Notes under the pieces: generated by a model | Databases searched by the model: none | Told to the model about the DNA's origin: nothing | What the model saw: only the letters and a program-made list of their open reading frames with translations | Part shown: positions 22,164 to 33,699 of the stretch, piece by piece | How the letters are laid out: each line of letters starts with the position of its first letter | Position numbering within the stretch: the stretch's first letter is position 1 | Assembly: GCF_963678635.1 (NCBI RefSeq) | Contig: NC_087065.1 | Location: 77,943,396-78,007,395 of the forward strand | Length of the DNA: 64,000 nt | Origin: Symsagittifera roscoffensis | Lineage: Eukaryota; Xenacoelomorpha; Acoela; Convolutidae | Reading direction: 5' to 3' | Made by a program: the position numbers and the translations under genes

Positions 22164-23420
22164 AAATTGATCAAATTGCTCAAAAGTATTTGAATACAAT
22201 ATATTTTTTTCATGCTGTACTTTTTACCACTTGTAGAATTTGGCTTTTCAGTTTTAATAAAAAGAGAACAAATTAATCCAGTTTTCAGAGGACGCTTCAG
22301 TTCAGTTTTCAAAAAGTACAATCGAGACTTTCTTTATCTCAGCTTGAATACTGAACCATCTCATCTCAAATTCTGATGAGTGATGGTAATTTCTTAACCA
22401 ACTGAACCATCTCATCTCAAATATTAATAACTGTACTGCTATTGCAAACCTGATATGTCATTTCGAACCCTGAATTGCCATTTCAGACCTATTTCAAATA
22501 ATATCATACGAAAAACTGGTAGTTGGCAAACTGAACAGGTGAGGATTAGCATGATATTTTCTCCGTTAAAACTTTCCGATGAAATCTAGCAAAGGGGTTG
22601 CTGATGTGAGTAGCAAAAAAGGAAAAAGTTTCAATAACTAAGGTTAAAGTAAGAAAATGAAAAACGAAAAAATGATTGTTTTAGCACAAGTATGCTCAAG
22701 CATCTTACTGTTAACCTTCAAATTTCCGGATCTACATTTTTAAGAGATGCGTCAGACGTTTGACGAACTTTTTTCATCCAACTAATTTTTTTGAGTACTA
22801 AAAACTGTTTCACAAAATTGAACGGACTCAGGTTAACAAAAGACCAAATTATTCCAATATATTTTTTTCAGAAACTTTTTTTTTTAAAATTGATCGATCT
22901 AGTTCACACCCTTTTTTTGGGTCGCGATGAATTTTTTGTTTATTTTTCCAGGAAAATTCATAAATTTTGCTCAGTCTTGAATTTACTCTTTCGCGGTTTG
23001 ACTTTTTATTTCTTCTGAGTTTAGTTCATTTCCTCTGATAAAAGGCAGAGAAACTTCACTATGGAACAAAAAAGTCTAAAGCTCACAAAAAAGGTGATGG
23101 ATTTTTAGTTCCGAAGGTAGATTTTTTCAGAACTCCAAGCCAAACAAAAACTTTAGCTATTGATCCAGCTTTCTCAAACTGTTTTTTCTATAAACTCAAA
23201 GAGATTCAAGAGCATATATATATTTTTTTAAATTCGATTAGTGAGTTTTTTCTCGCCGAGTTTTAACACTTGAAGAAAGCGAGAAATTATTTTTCCTGGG
23301 TGTTTTTTTTCGGAAAATTTCGGATTATTTGTAGACTCAGTCCTAAGAAACTTGTGACTTCTACCGTGTTCGCACACCACCATGTTAGTTTGACTGATTG
23401 TTCAAGCCTTTTACACATCC
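22164..23420. other. No gene seen
   Basis: AT-rich DNA with many A and T runs. Short duplicated phrases such as CTGAACCATCTCATCTCAAA (about 22354 and 22403) occur. No coding or RNA feature supported. Confidence 0.5.
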
Positions 23421-23686
23421 TAACAAAACTCTAGAAGGGTCAAATCTCCAAAAATATGCGCAAATTGATTAAGACTAGTTGTAAGCAAAGATTTTGTGTT
23501 TTATATAGTAAAAATCCCATTTTTGTCTATCAAGTAAAATAATTTTCTCTGATACAGGTTTTTGGAGATTTAACTCTGTATACGAAAAATGGGATTTTTA
23601 ATAAATAAAACCATAATCTTTGTTTAGAAACAAATTTTAAACAACTTACGCAATTTTGGAGATTTAACTTTTCTAGAAGTTTGTTG
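23421..23686. repeat. Fold-back element, about 266 bp
   Basis: Arms at 23421-23526 and 23576-23686 are imperfect inverted repeats. The outer ends read AACAAAACTCTAGAAG and CTTCTAGAAGTTTGTT-like. Inner parts share TAAAAATCCCATTTTT against AAAAATGGGATTTTTA. No coding capacity. Probably a nonautonomous DNA element. Confidence 0.65.
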
Positions 23687-24734
23687 GGCCGAGTAAAAAC
23701 CTTCTTGTGATATAACTTTTTCATCTATTAACAAATAGTTTCAGCGTAGTTCTTGATTAATTAAAAAAGCCAAAATGACCAATTTTTGGGGTTAAGTATT
23801 GTTTGAGAATTTCGGAGAAAAAATTGCACCAAATTAGTTCTGGCATCTTTTGTTCTCTTGGGTTTTCGTCTAATTTTAACCCAATTTGAGAAAAACGTGT
23901 TTAAAATTTCGAAAGTTTTGTTTGTTCCTTTGTTTACATCAGCACTGTATAACTCCCACTTTCTTTGTTTGTTTCAATTAAAGGAGTTGAAACAGAATTA
24001 GGCGATCTGCTCATCACTGCATTATTCTGCTTTTTTTTTCGGTTGACCGTTATTTCAACTAACTGTCCTAGATCAGCCTTTCATTTTTTTGTTAGCTTTT
24101 GAATTTATCAGAAATGACAATCGGATAAAAAAGTGTCACACCTTAACAAAACTTTGGTTTTGAAATTGCTTATATTAGACTTTCCGATCATTTTTGCTTA
24201 TTGGTCGGTCACTATTCATGTTATATCGAGGCTGAAACTGCTTTAATCAAAATTTAACCCATTGGCTGGGAAGAATCGTCCGAGTGGAGCATCAAACTTT
24301 GAGTAACAAATACTTTCTTGTTGAACAATAGAATGAACAATTTACAATGTTGTTTACAAGTTCGAAAAAAAAATCCAATAGATTAAAAATTCAATTGTAT
24401 GGGGCGGATTGTTTTGGCTGATACACTTAAAGAAAAACAAGTTATTCTACGGATCATTTTGAGTCACGTGCTCAGCATAGCATAACTTTGAACTTGCAAA
24501 TCTGTTATTCGTTTATGTTTCCACAATTTGCGCTAGCATCCATCTGTCATATATTCTCTTGGGCACAAATGGAGACCCTTTGAACAACCTCAATTCGAAG
24601 TCTCTACACTTCCACGTGAAGTCCACTACATGTTTCAAGTTCACTTCTTGTCTCGTCAGGATCAACCTTTCAAAAAGTTAAATTTTTCACAAGCTGAGAT
24701 CCAACCTTTTCGTTTCAAATTTTTCGGGAGCTGA

Positions 24735-25175
24735 TTATGTTGTAATTTTCTTGATTATCATTATATGTATTTCGATTATATTTTTAATTATAATGACTGT
24801 TGCTGCTTATGATTTCTTTGATTTTCATTATCTTTATTACTAGGATTATCATGATAACATATCTGATCAAACGACGGTGCAGATGCATATAACCGTACTA
24901 TCTAGTCAAAAGTTTCATTTTAAAAGCAATATAGTTGACACTACCATAATGTTTTTGAAATGAAATTTTTGACAAAATTGTACGGTTATATGAACCTAAA
25001 ATTTATCATAATAATCATAGTAACGAAGATTTTTAAAAAAATTAAGAAATCAAAAACATAAAAAAGCATTATAATTAAAAACATAATGTGAAGACATAAT
25101 GAAAACATAATGTTAAAAACATAATGAAAAACATAAAACATGTGATGCTCATGAAAATCACAACATAATTTCAAA
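24735..25175. repeat. Fold-back element with long imperfect arms
   Basis: The central arms CATATAACCGTAC...TTTCATTTT (about 24892-24930) and the complement (about 24952-24994) pair closely. Outer segments TTTTTAATTATAATG and ATTATGTTGTAATTTTC also have inverted counterparts at about 25068 and 25160. A partial further copy of the right arm appears at about 25381-25475. No ORF of note. Confidence 0.6.
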
Positions 25176-25616
25176 AAACAATCATCCATTGATATCGAAA
25201 ATCAGAAAAAGCACAAAAATCTAAATTGAGCTTAAGCCATTGAATAAGTTATTTTTGAAATAAAATTTCAGCGTGTAAACTGTTTTGAGAACCTCTTTTG
25301 TAGATAATTAAGCCCTGATTAAAACTGTTTGGAACAATCAAAGGAAACAACAGTCAAGAAAGTTTGAAAAAGTCAATTAAAGAAATCATAAACATAAAAA
25401 AATATTTTACAATTAAAAGCGTTATCATAATACATACAATGATAATTTTCAAAATCACAATATAATCTCGAAAAAAAAAACAGAAAATGAATTAAAAAAA
25501 CTTATAATGAACTTGAACCATTAATTAACGAATGAAACCAGAAACAAAGACTGATTTGTTTTTTAAAAATTTAGGTACTTAGTCTGTTAAAAAAGATTCA
25601 AAAAGCGCAAAAAAAA

Positions 25617-26903
25617 CATTACGAGGCCAAACTGTGCATTCCATGCATTGTAAGCGGATTCCGCAACAGGTCAAAATCAGATTTGTTGCGGAGTTCGCAA
25701 CTTTGCCACGCTTCTTTGATCTTCTTTGCTGTTTTGGATTCCAGAAGCAAATATCTAAAACACTTTACCGCTCAAAATCGCTCCAAAAATAGGCAACTTT
25801 GCTGAATCCGCAACCGTATTTGCGGAATCCAGAACAGTTTGTGGAATCCACAAACAAATAATAAAACATTTGTATAGTTAAATTGAGCTGTTGCGGAATC
25901 CGCAACTGACTGTAAGAGGAATCCGCAACGTGTCAGTGGAATCCGCAAATTGTAAGTGGAATCCGCATTTTGTTTGCGGATTACAATTAATTATACGTAT
26001 ATGTGTAGTATACCGTTTAAAATTATATATTTTATTTGCTGGTCACCAGAAAAACTAATCTCAATTACTACATTAATCTATTACAAGTTGGAATGCCAAA
26101 CGTTTGGTCTCAAATCCTGTCAACCAAACTTCGATCTCAACCTACTTCCCAGAAACTGACTTACTGAATTTCGATGTCAAATACTGACCTACTTCGATCT
26201 GAACTTCGATCCCAAATACTGATGCAGTCCTAAATACTGACCTAATTTGGCAATTTGCAGCGCGTTGTGTTTCCAAACATTCTCAAGCCAATGACTACAA
26301 ATATTGAATTTATTCGGCGTTAAGTTTCCAACGTCAGTATTTGGCATTGACGCATTCCCAAACACTGACCTAAATTGAATATGTTGTGTGTTGTGTTTCC
26401 ATACACTTTCAACCGAATGACTCCAAATATTGATGTTATTCGGTGTCGTGTTTCCAAAAAACTGGAAACAAGGTGACATCCACCGATTTAGTTAACAGAA
26501 GTTTTGAGACTTGTTCGTGGATTCCACTGACAAAGGTTAAGTCCTTGCCTTTAAATTACGCATTGCTATAGATAAGATTTCCAGCTCTAGTTTTTAATTG
26601 TTCATATGCAAGTTCAGTAATAAACAAAATTCTGAGTCCACTTACAGTTTGCGGAGTCCGCTCACATTCGCGGATTCCGCTTTAAAATTTTTGAGGATTC
26701 CACTTACATTTGCGGATGTACTGCACAACAAATGTACCGACAAAATTTACGTTACGTTTATTTGTACACGGAACCCACGGAAATTTTTGGTAAGTGGAAT
26801 CCACTGACATTTTGGAACATGCTCAAAGGTTTTTCATTGGAATCCAGGAACATACAGACACAAAATTTTGCGCCTATCCAGTGCACAGTTTGGCCTCGTA
26901 ATG
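25617..26903. mobile_element. 1.29-kb element with perfect 22-bp terminal inverted repeats (family B)
   Basis: The left end CATTACGAGGCCAAACTGTG continues for 22 bp (25617-25638) and is exactly inverted at 26882-26903. Inside are many copies of the short palindrome GCGGAATCCGC, a CTTCGATCTCAA minisatellite remnant, and two tandem segments of roughly 120 bp near 26250-26460 containing GTTTCCAAA and TATTCGGYGT. There is no transposase frame, so it would be nonautonomous. A partial relative lies at 12478-13150. I cannot name the superfamily. A target duplication is not obvious because the inverted repeat may extend into it. Confidence 0.65.
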
Positions 26904-27084
26904 AAGAAAAAAATGAATTACTGTTTTTGAAAAATTGTCTATTTTCGATTTTCAATAAAAACTACTTGGCCTCAAAACTTCAAGAAAAAATGTTGATAAA
27001 AACTTTTAACCAAAAATCAGTTCAAAAAAAACGATCAGAGGTAGTGTTTTTAGAGTTCGTTACAGTTCGAATGTGTGGATTTAC

Positions 27085-27178
27085 CTGTAGGCAATTTCTG
27101 ACTCCAGTACTCTGTACAACTGATAGGCCTCCTCGTTCTGCAGACTCTGTTTGTCCCACATCAGCTTCGCCTGCAGAC
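27085..27178 (-). CDS. Internal exon, coiled-coil-like, unrecognised
   Basis: On the minus strand TTGTAG precedes 27178 and CTACAG/GTAAAT marks a strong donor at 27085. The 94-bp exon encodes about 31 residues starting LQAKLMWDKQSLQNEEAYQ and ending in a helical, heptad-like LYRVLESEIAYR. The amphipathic pattern and both good splice sites support a real exon. The gene is not recognised and no flanking exon is certain. Confidence 0.4.
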
Positions 27179-27339
27179 CTACAACACGGCAATGAAGCAA
27201 AAGCAGCAAATATGTCTGTTTGTGAACTCATACTTGCTGAACTAATTTTGACCTGATGACCTAATACAACTTTTTTATCTAACAAATACAGTTGGAAAAG
27301 AGTCAATAAAAGCACTGAAACAGAAAAAGATGACTTGTC

Positions 27340-27780
27340 TAAAATAATTCATTTTTAGAATTCAAAATAGAAAACAGTTCTAAAGCTCTTCGAATAATAA
27401 GAATAATTTAGATTATCACTTTAATTAAATAATCAATTTGAGAAAACTGGATCGATAGATAAACTTTTATTCAACTAGGAAATCTGAAAATCGAAATTCT
27501 TTTTCGAATCTAGAAGCTGATCATATTTTTGGAACCTTAAGTTTTTTGCTGTTCGACCGTGGAGTTTGCCCTCCTTTCAAACAAAAAATGTATTGAATTT
27601 TACCAAAAATCTAAAATCCCCATATCGAAAATCGACTACAAAAAACGAAAAAAAATCATCTCGACCTATAAAAGAGTCTTCACTACGTTCATCAATTCTT
27701 AAACAGTTAATGGTTGGCCTTCTACACTGTCGCTCCAATGGAGCCGAGTCTCGCACTGTTCCTTCTTTGCAATAAAATTT
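27340..27780. repeat. Diverged fragment of a dispersed repeat
   Basis: Stretches such as CTTTTATTCAACTAGGAAAT and ACCTATAAAAGAGTCTTCAC recur in similar order at 29365-29450, 30505-30560 and 30715-30775. This indicates an old interspersed repeat with several decayed copies. No coding capacity recognised. Confidence 0.5.
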
Positions 27781-28095
27781 CGTATTTTACTTGAATTTAA
27801 TTTATCCTTGTTTTAACTTTGGCCTTTTTAAGTTATTATAGTATAAAAGAAGGGGCGTTTTGGGTGGAAAGGGGTCGAACCCCTGCGGAGGTGTCCATTC
27901 CTCAACTCTCTCCCAATGAGACCCACTACTGGATCGATGACAAAAAAAGAAGCGTTGGAGTAGACATCTATGCCAAAAAAGCATCAAGTTTAAATCACTT
28001 CGAAGCTTGAATAATATAATAGTCCAATTCTGAAATTTCATTATAATAGTCCCATTCTGAAATTTGAAATGTTCATATGAAAATATTACCATACT

Positions 28096-28235
28096 CAGTA
28101 GCGGATTTAGGGCGAGGGGCGGTGGGGCGGACGCCCTCCCTCCCCCCCCCCTCAAGGATTCGACCGCCAGCCGACCCAAAGGGTCCCCCTTTGTACTATT
28201 TTGAGATATCCATTTTTGGCTGACTGACCTTATAA
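28096..28235 (-). repeat. Repeat end resembling a hAT-type terminus
   Basis: It starts CAGTAGCGGATTTAGGGC, similar to the CAGNGGCGGATYYAGG ends common in hAT elements. On the minus strand the segment matches 50880-50990, including GACCCTTTGGGTCGGC. Related pieces lie at 49062-49135 and 50999-51045. No transposase is visible. Confidence 0.5.
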
Positions 28236-28549
28236 TTGGTTGCATTGGTGAGTCAAACCTAACGCTTTAAAATTTCTTTTTTGAATTTTCATGGAAAAAT
28301 GTCTTGAACAAAGCTGTGATTGTTGTAAACACAGAGGCTAAAAGGCAACTCTTCTGCGAAGGATCTCCAAGAAAAGCAGGACAGCACAGCCCTTTTTCAT
28401 CTATGAAATAATCTGTAGTTTTCAATATAACGAAACTAAAAAATAAAAAATAAAATTATTTTTCGATTCTGTCGTTTTTCACTCTAGATGATAAGGTAAT
28501 ATCAATGGAATTGATTGCTGCCTCTAGACCTTAAGCGAAATAAATGCAG

Positions 28550-29900
28550 CGTTAATCATTCCAAATTGGTCAAATATTCAATTTTCAAACCCTCATAACT
28601 ACGAACAATTGATTACAAATTCATGTTTTTCAGATGGTATAAAAACTTTTGTTCAACAACAGGCTAGTTGAAAAGTTTAATTTTGTCTGAAGAAACAAAG
28701 CCAACCCCAGCAAATGTTACTTTCTTTTCTTCAAAAGTCGGATAAAAATCTCAATGACACAAACTGCATCGTACTAACGAAAAGTTTTTGAAAAAATCAA
28801 ATGAACTCAGGTCAATCAAAAATCGATTTATTCTTTTTGAAAAATTTTCTTAATTTTTGAATTTCGTTCGTTAAATAATTCCCATTTATTCTAAGAAATT
28901 TCAACTAATTTCTTTCCTCGAACTTAATTTGATCAAATCAATCCCATTTAGTAAAACCAGATCAGAGAATTAAAAAATGATGTTTTTTCGTTTTTTATTT
29001 ACAGTTTGAGAAATTGAAAGAATTTCAACATGATCATTCCAAATTTGTAAAACAAAAAAAATGTGTTCGGAAATTTGAAAAAACACAAGCTCTTTGAATT
29101 TCAGGAGTCTATTATAATTGATTTTTTTCATGAACCAAGCCCAAATATGGATCAATAGAAAAAAATTTTCTTCAGCTGGGATTTTTACTAGAAACATAAC
29201 CAATAATCAGTTGAGAACGTGTATGTGAACAGAAAAACAAAAAAAAACAAAAACAAAAAAAATTACCGTCTGAAACTTTTGAAATAGGCAGCAAAACACA
29301 TTTAGTGTTGAAGCTCCTTAATTTTTATAATATTTTGTGATCTCTGCTCTTCAAATAAATTATCTCAATTGGAAAAAACCGTATCAATAAATAACTTTTT
29401 TATTCAGCTGAGCAACCTAAAAATTAGGGTGTACTTTCGATTCAAAAATTGATTCACGTTTTTTTTCTCTTTTTAAATTAGAGAGCGTAATTTGATCACT
29501 CACTACACTACAATTATTGACAATTATTAACCATTACTACGCAAAAGAGTGGCCAATTGTACAAAAATTTTTAATGTAAATTTTTCAGTAGATCCTTCAA
29601 TTAATTTTAGCGTGGGATCTACGGTTTAGAACCCTGAAAATTGGGCATTAGCGATAAACGGCGCGCACTTAGACGATCAAAAGTGCCGAACATCAAGAAG
29701 GCCGCAAACTTGAAAACAAAGCCAATCGAAGATTGGAAAAGAGTAATGAACGCAAGTTAACATAAAAAACCACTTGCGGTCTTGAAAAAATCTCAACTTT
29801 TGAGTTTCACAGAAAAAAAAAGATGCCTTGTAAGCTCTTTGAATTTCTAGAACAATTTATGACTGGCGCTTTTTTGATAACATGAACCCAATTTGAGAAA
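28550..29900. repeat. Diverged long repeat related to family A
   Basis: Phrases in 28553-28760 (CAAATTGGTCAAATATTC, TGAAGAAACAAAGCCAACCC, TTACTTTCTTTTCTTC) parallel 46583-46800 and 48340-48580 in the same order. Sections near 29100, 29290 and 29840 (CTCTTTGAATTTC) resemble each other and 46982. No gene; old repeat DNA. Confidence 0.45.
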
Positions 29901-29904
29901 AGTA

Positions 29905-30498
29905 CACTAGTGGTCAAAACTAAGCGCAAACTCCGTAAGAAACTCTCTAATGTGACTGCTTTAAATGTCCATTTTAGACAACATTTTCTTCGAAATTCAG
30001 AAAAAAATTTACATAAACCAGGAGCAAATGATCAGAGCTACCCTTTATGAAACTATCAATATTTGGATTCAATGAATTACCAAGGTAATCTGATTCTGAA
30101 AATACCAGATTACTTCATCCGCACTAAGTTTTGCATCGTATTGAACTCTGTTTTGAATATGCGGAGTACGAAAGTTGTTCATGCGACATTGAACACTCTC
30201 AGCGAGAAAAATGAAATAGTCAGTATGAATTTTTTTTGAACTCGACAGTTTCTTAGTTTTTCACGCAGATAAAAAACTTAGTGCGGATGAAGAAAACTGG
30301 CATTTTTAGACCCGGGTTACCTTGATAGTCATTGAAAGCAAATTTTGATAGTTTCTTAGAGGGCAGCTCTGATCACTTGCTCCTGGTCTATGTAGAAAAC
30401 TTACTGAATTTCGAATGAAATGTTGTCCAAAATGAACATTGGAAACAGGCATTTTACAGAGTTAAATTTTGAATATGCGCTTCATTGGTCCACTAGTG
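29905..30498. mobile_element. Nonautonomous Tc1/mariner-like fold-back element (594 bp)
   Basis: The ends are CACTAGTGGTCAAAACTAAG at 29905 and the inverted CCACTAGTG at 30498. They are flanked by TA on both sides (29903-29904 and 30499-30500), the target duplication of the Tc1/mariner superfamily. Beyond the termini, roughly 240 bp on each side form long imperfect inverted arms, for example CAGGAGCAAATGATCAGAGC against its counterpart near 30370 and TCATCCGCACTAAGTTTT against its counterpart near 30266. There is no transposase gene. Confidence 0.8.
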
Positions 30499-31045
30499 TA
30501 GATCAATGGGTAAAAGTTTTATTCCGCTGGGAAATCTTAGAAAAAAATTCCACTTTCAAAACTAGAAATTGTTCACGTTTTTTGCACCATTTCCAAGTTC
30601 GTATTTGGAGAGTGCTATTTACGTCACTTTCAGCAGATGAATTTCAATTGAACTCAAAAAGTGCATTATACCTAAGTGCATCAATATTTCAATATTTTAA
30701 GACTTGCTGAAAAAAAATTAGCAAGACCTATATAAGAGTCTTCACTACGTTCATTGCTCTTAAAATGATTGCCTGAGTGATCAAGTTTTTAGTGTTATTT
30801 TTACTTTATTTCAATTTTCTAATGGATTTACTTGAGTTTAAACCATAATCGGGAGACATTTTGTTAATTGGTGTAGTCATTGTTTCATTTGCGGAAAAGT
30901 CAAATTTTTCGGTAAGTTCACTGTAAAACCTTGACTTGAAAACAGTTTATAAATGTTTTTTGCGCTAGTTTTGATTTTTTAGCGATCTTAATTTGCCTTC
31001 GTTTTAGCAATTTAGTTTGAACTAATCTTAACAAGAACTCAGAAG

Positions 31046-31426
31046 TCAAACAGCACAAAAACAGCAAATTTTAAAAAACAGGGTAAAAGATGAACAGAAG
31101 TACGTGTGTTCGCTTCGTTCATAGACACTTAAAAAGAGCACAAAAAGTGAGAAGTGGCTGAGTTGATTATGACGTTGTGGTGAAGAGGTACCAGTGAGTG
31201 TAGCAGCCACTGCATTTGCCACCATCACCACTGTGGACATCCTGTTCAGTTGGGGCTGAGGGTGGAGTTGGGCCACTAGAGGCATCACACAGGCCACCAG
31301 GTGGCAGAGAAGCACAGGCAGGAAGAAGAGGAGGAGGGAGAGGAGGCGGAACCATCGCGAGGCACTGTAGAACATGTGTTTCTTGCGCCAGTACTGAACA
31401 CGTGTGGTAACAAACACGGTTAACAC
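31046..31426 (-). CDS. Exon-like frame for a multi-pass membrane segment
   Basis: The minus-strand frame contains two strongly hydrophobic stretches separated by short polar loops (WFRLLSLLLFFLPVLLCHLV, then MSTVVMVANAVAATLTG). It lies in a local GC-rich island (about 31160-31410) in otherwise AT-rich DNA. The real exon probably ends near the GGTACC around 31190; the downstream tail is low-complexity. Another minus frame over the same island is proline-rich and also open, so the reading frame is not certain. It lies 3' of the exon at 31630-31823. Confidence 0.35.
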   Translation of the reverse strand: MLTVFVTTRVQYWRKKHMFYSASRWFRLLSLLLFFLPVLLCHLVACVMPLVAQLHPQPQLNRMSTVVMVANAVAATLTGTSSPQRHNQLSHFSLFVLFLSVYERSEHTYFCSSFTLFFKICCFCAV

Positions 31427-31629
31427 TTTTTTAAAACCTCAACATAACGCTAAAGAGCAATTTTAGAGCTAGTTGACAGTTTTGAGCAGTTTGAGCGTAG
31501 ATTGAAAACCGCAGAAAATTCTCAAAATTATTTAACTGTTTTAATACATTTCGGTTTAAAAGGTTTTTTCTTTCCATTTTTATGTGCCTAAAAAAGATCA
31601 CAGATAAAAGGAAATGGTTAATTTTGAAC

Positions 31630-31823
31630 CTGTAGTTGCATATGAGTCAGTAGCTTTTCTATGTCAACGGATTCATCGGGCAAACAACTTTGAAAGTCGT
31701 TAGTTGAAATGGACTTGATTTTGGAGGGTTTCTGATCCATATTTGTGGCTTTGCCAATTTGTGGCTTTGCTAATTGAGGCTTTGCTAATTGAGGCGTTGC
31801 ATAAGTTGGCACAGACCGAACTC
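31630..31823 (-). CDS. Exon with PQLAK repeats, unrecognised
   Basis: On the minus strand a long pyrimidine run and CAG lead into 31823, and the exon ends CTACAG before GTTCAA. It encodes about 64 residues: VRSVPTYATPQLAKPQLAKP followed by an acidic Asp/Glu/Ser segment and a helical end. Three near-identical Pro-Gln-x-x-Lys units show recent internal repeat growth. It is probably part of a minus-strand gene with 31046-31426. No family recognised. Confidence 0.4.
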
Positions 31824-31939
31824 CTGAAAAAAAAGCAATCAAGAAAAGAAATGAAGCTGTTTTCACCGTTTGCCCAGTTTTTGAGTGATGATTTTCTATG
31901 TTTAAGAAGTGATGAATTATTGAAAAAAGGAGTTTGGGC

Positions 31940-33140
31940 AACTATGATTTTAGTTAGGAGCTCTTAGAGACAATAATTTGTTTGAAGACGCTTCAGAACT
32001 TGTGAAGTCTGAAAATCACATGATAATGGAACATTTTGAAAATCGCATAATGACAAATGTTAATTTTCGGTCTACTTAACAAATAATTCCTTTACCCCTT
32101 ATGGTATCTACTAAAGAATTCCCACTCCTAGATTTAAAAACAATAATTAGCACTAAAGATTCATATTGAGAATTCTGTTTTGCTGCATCTGATTGGTCGA
32201 CATTTCGACTATCTTAATCTACGAGAACAATCCCCCATTCAAGAAAGGGGGGAGATTGTTAGGTAGATCTTATTTTGACTTTTCAAGCTTTCCTGGAACA
32301 CGGACAACCCTAAATTGTAAAAACTTTCTGCGTTGCAAACAATTTTTTATAACCATGAAGTATGTCTTAATAGACATTCATCCTATTAAAACCTCTTAAA
32401 CATCTCAGGTTGGCTTTATTATGGGGCCATAGGATGTCGACTAAAATATCGGCTGAAATAACGACTGCTTTTTAAGGCCGATTAAAATGGGTGGCCTAAA
32501 AACAAGAACAGCCGGTTGCTATGTATGCAAGTACCACAGACTATTCCATCCATATTATACAAAAATACCAAAAACAGTGTTTTTTCTTCTTTATAGAGTC
32601 GTTTTCTGCTCATGGTATAATGAGTGAACTACAGAAACACGCGGAAAATTAGCCACATAGGCGAAGTCGTGAATGATTAGTTTTAAAAAAAATGAAAAAT
32701 TACACAAGAAAGTATTTTTAAAAAATTTCTTTTAAAACTTTCATACAATTTTTCAAATTTTTAGGCAAAATAATCTTTCATTTTTTTCCGGAAAATTTTA
32801 TGGCCAATGAAAGGCTAAATTAAAATTGGTTTTGAATAAAATTTTAAGCTAAAAAACATGTTTTTAAGCTTACTTTTTCAATTTCCACGTAATGAAAGTT
32901 TACTCGATTGCGTTACTCGTTCGAATATGTGCTAGTTTTCAAAAATTTCAAACCAGTTTTCTCAACACTGGGACAACAATTTGATTTTTGTTGTCGGTCG
33001 CTCAAATAAACAAAACAACGTGGAAAACCTAAAAAAGTTTAAAACACACCCCAATACAAAGCTCCTCCCCATGTCCAATGGTTGGTGCACTGGTGACATC
33101 AGTTCTGGCTGAGCCAGATCTCCAAACGACACCAGATTGG
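31940..33140. other. No gene seen
   Basis: AT-rich noncoding DNA with poly-A/T runs. Nothing beyond short chance frames could be supported. Confidence 0.5.
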
Positions 33141-33148
33141 TTTTCATG

Positions 33149-33395
33149 TCAACCAGGACAAAGAGGAATCTCATCTGCTTCTTGCTGCGACGTGTTGCTT
33201 TTGTTCACAAATTTTACTTGCGGCTCAGATCGTTGCGTTACTGAGTTGACTGGACTACCTCTGGAGATGTCGCTAATTGAGAATAAATCCTCGCAGGATA
33301 ACTGAAGATTCTTCGGCTGCTTTTGTGACGATGATGCTCTGGTTGACATGCTTGCTTTAACTTCTTTTGCTGATGGCCTTGGCGGAATAATTGGA
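33149..33395 (-). CDS. Exon-like disordered-protein frame
   Basis: On the minus strand an acceptor-like ATTTAAG precedes 33395. The frame reads PIIPPRPSAKEVKASMSTR, then a Ser/Gln-rich stretch and CEDLFSISDISRGSP, and stays open for about 80 codons. A GT after CCTG near 33150 could be the donor. Upstream on the same strand (33420-33540) another open stretch ends at a consensus-like GAA/GTAAGA donor near 33432. Together these suggest a minus-strand gene encoding a disordered, signalling-type protein. Unrecognised. Confidence 0.3.
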
Positions 33396-33699
33396 CTTAA
33401 ATAAGATTTTTGTGGAAATTCTCATTCTTACTTCCTTGGAACCGGTCAAGACTCGGCTCCTTGGATATCTATATCTGGCAATTCGTATCTGGCGATTCCT
33501 CGACTTCTTCTCCCAAAGATTTTCCGAAGTGAGAGTGAGGTCAAGGATTTCACTCCCAAATGGCTTTTGATAATTTATTTTTCAAAAAACTTGGCTTTGA
33601 CCAATATGTCGCACTTTATCCTCGAAGAGTTACCTTTAAAAAAACACTGAATTTCTCTTTAGTGTGTTACCATTATACAAATGACACAAAAGCAGGCAG

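Noticed and set aside
26732-27256. 174-codon plus-strand ORF
   Set aside because: Its first part covers the right end of the inverted-repeat element and its last part is antisense to the well-supported minus-strand exon at 27085-27178.
27868-27900. GGGTCGAACCCC resembling a tRNA B box
   Set aside because: No A box at proper spacing, no cloverleaf and no poly-T terminator, so not called as tRNA or tRNA-derived SINE.
27802-28245. 147-codon minus-strand ORF
   Set aside because: Much of it is repeat DNA: 28096-28235 recurs at 50880-50990 and contains poly-G/poly-C. Open by composition, not coding.
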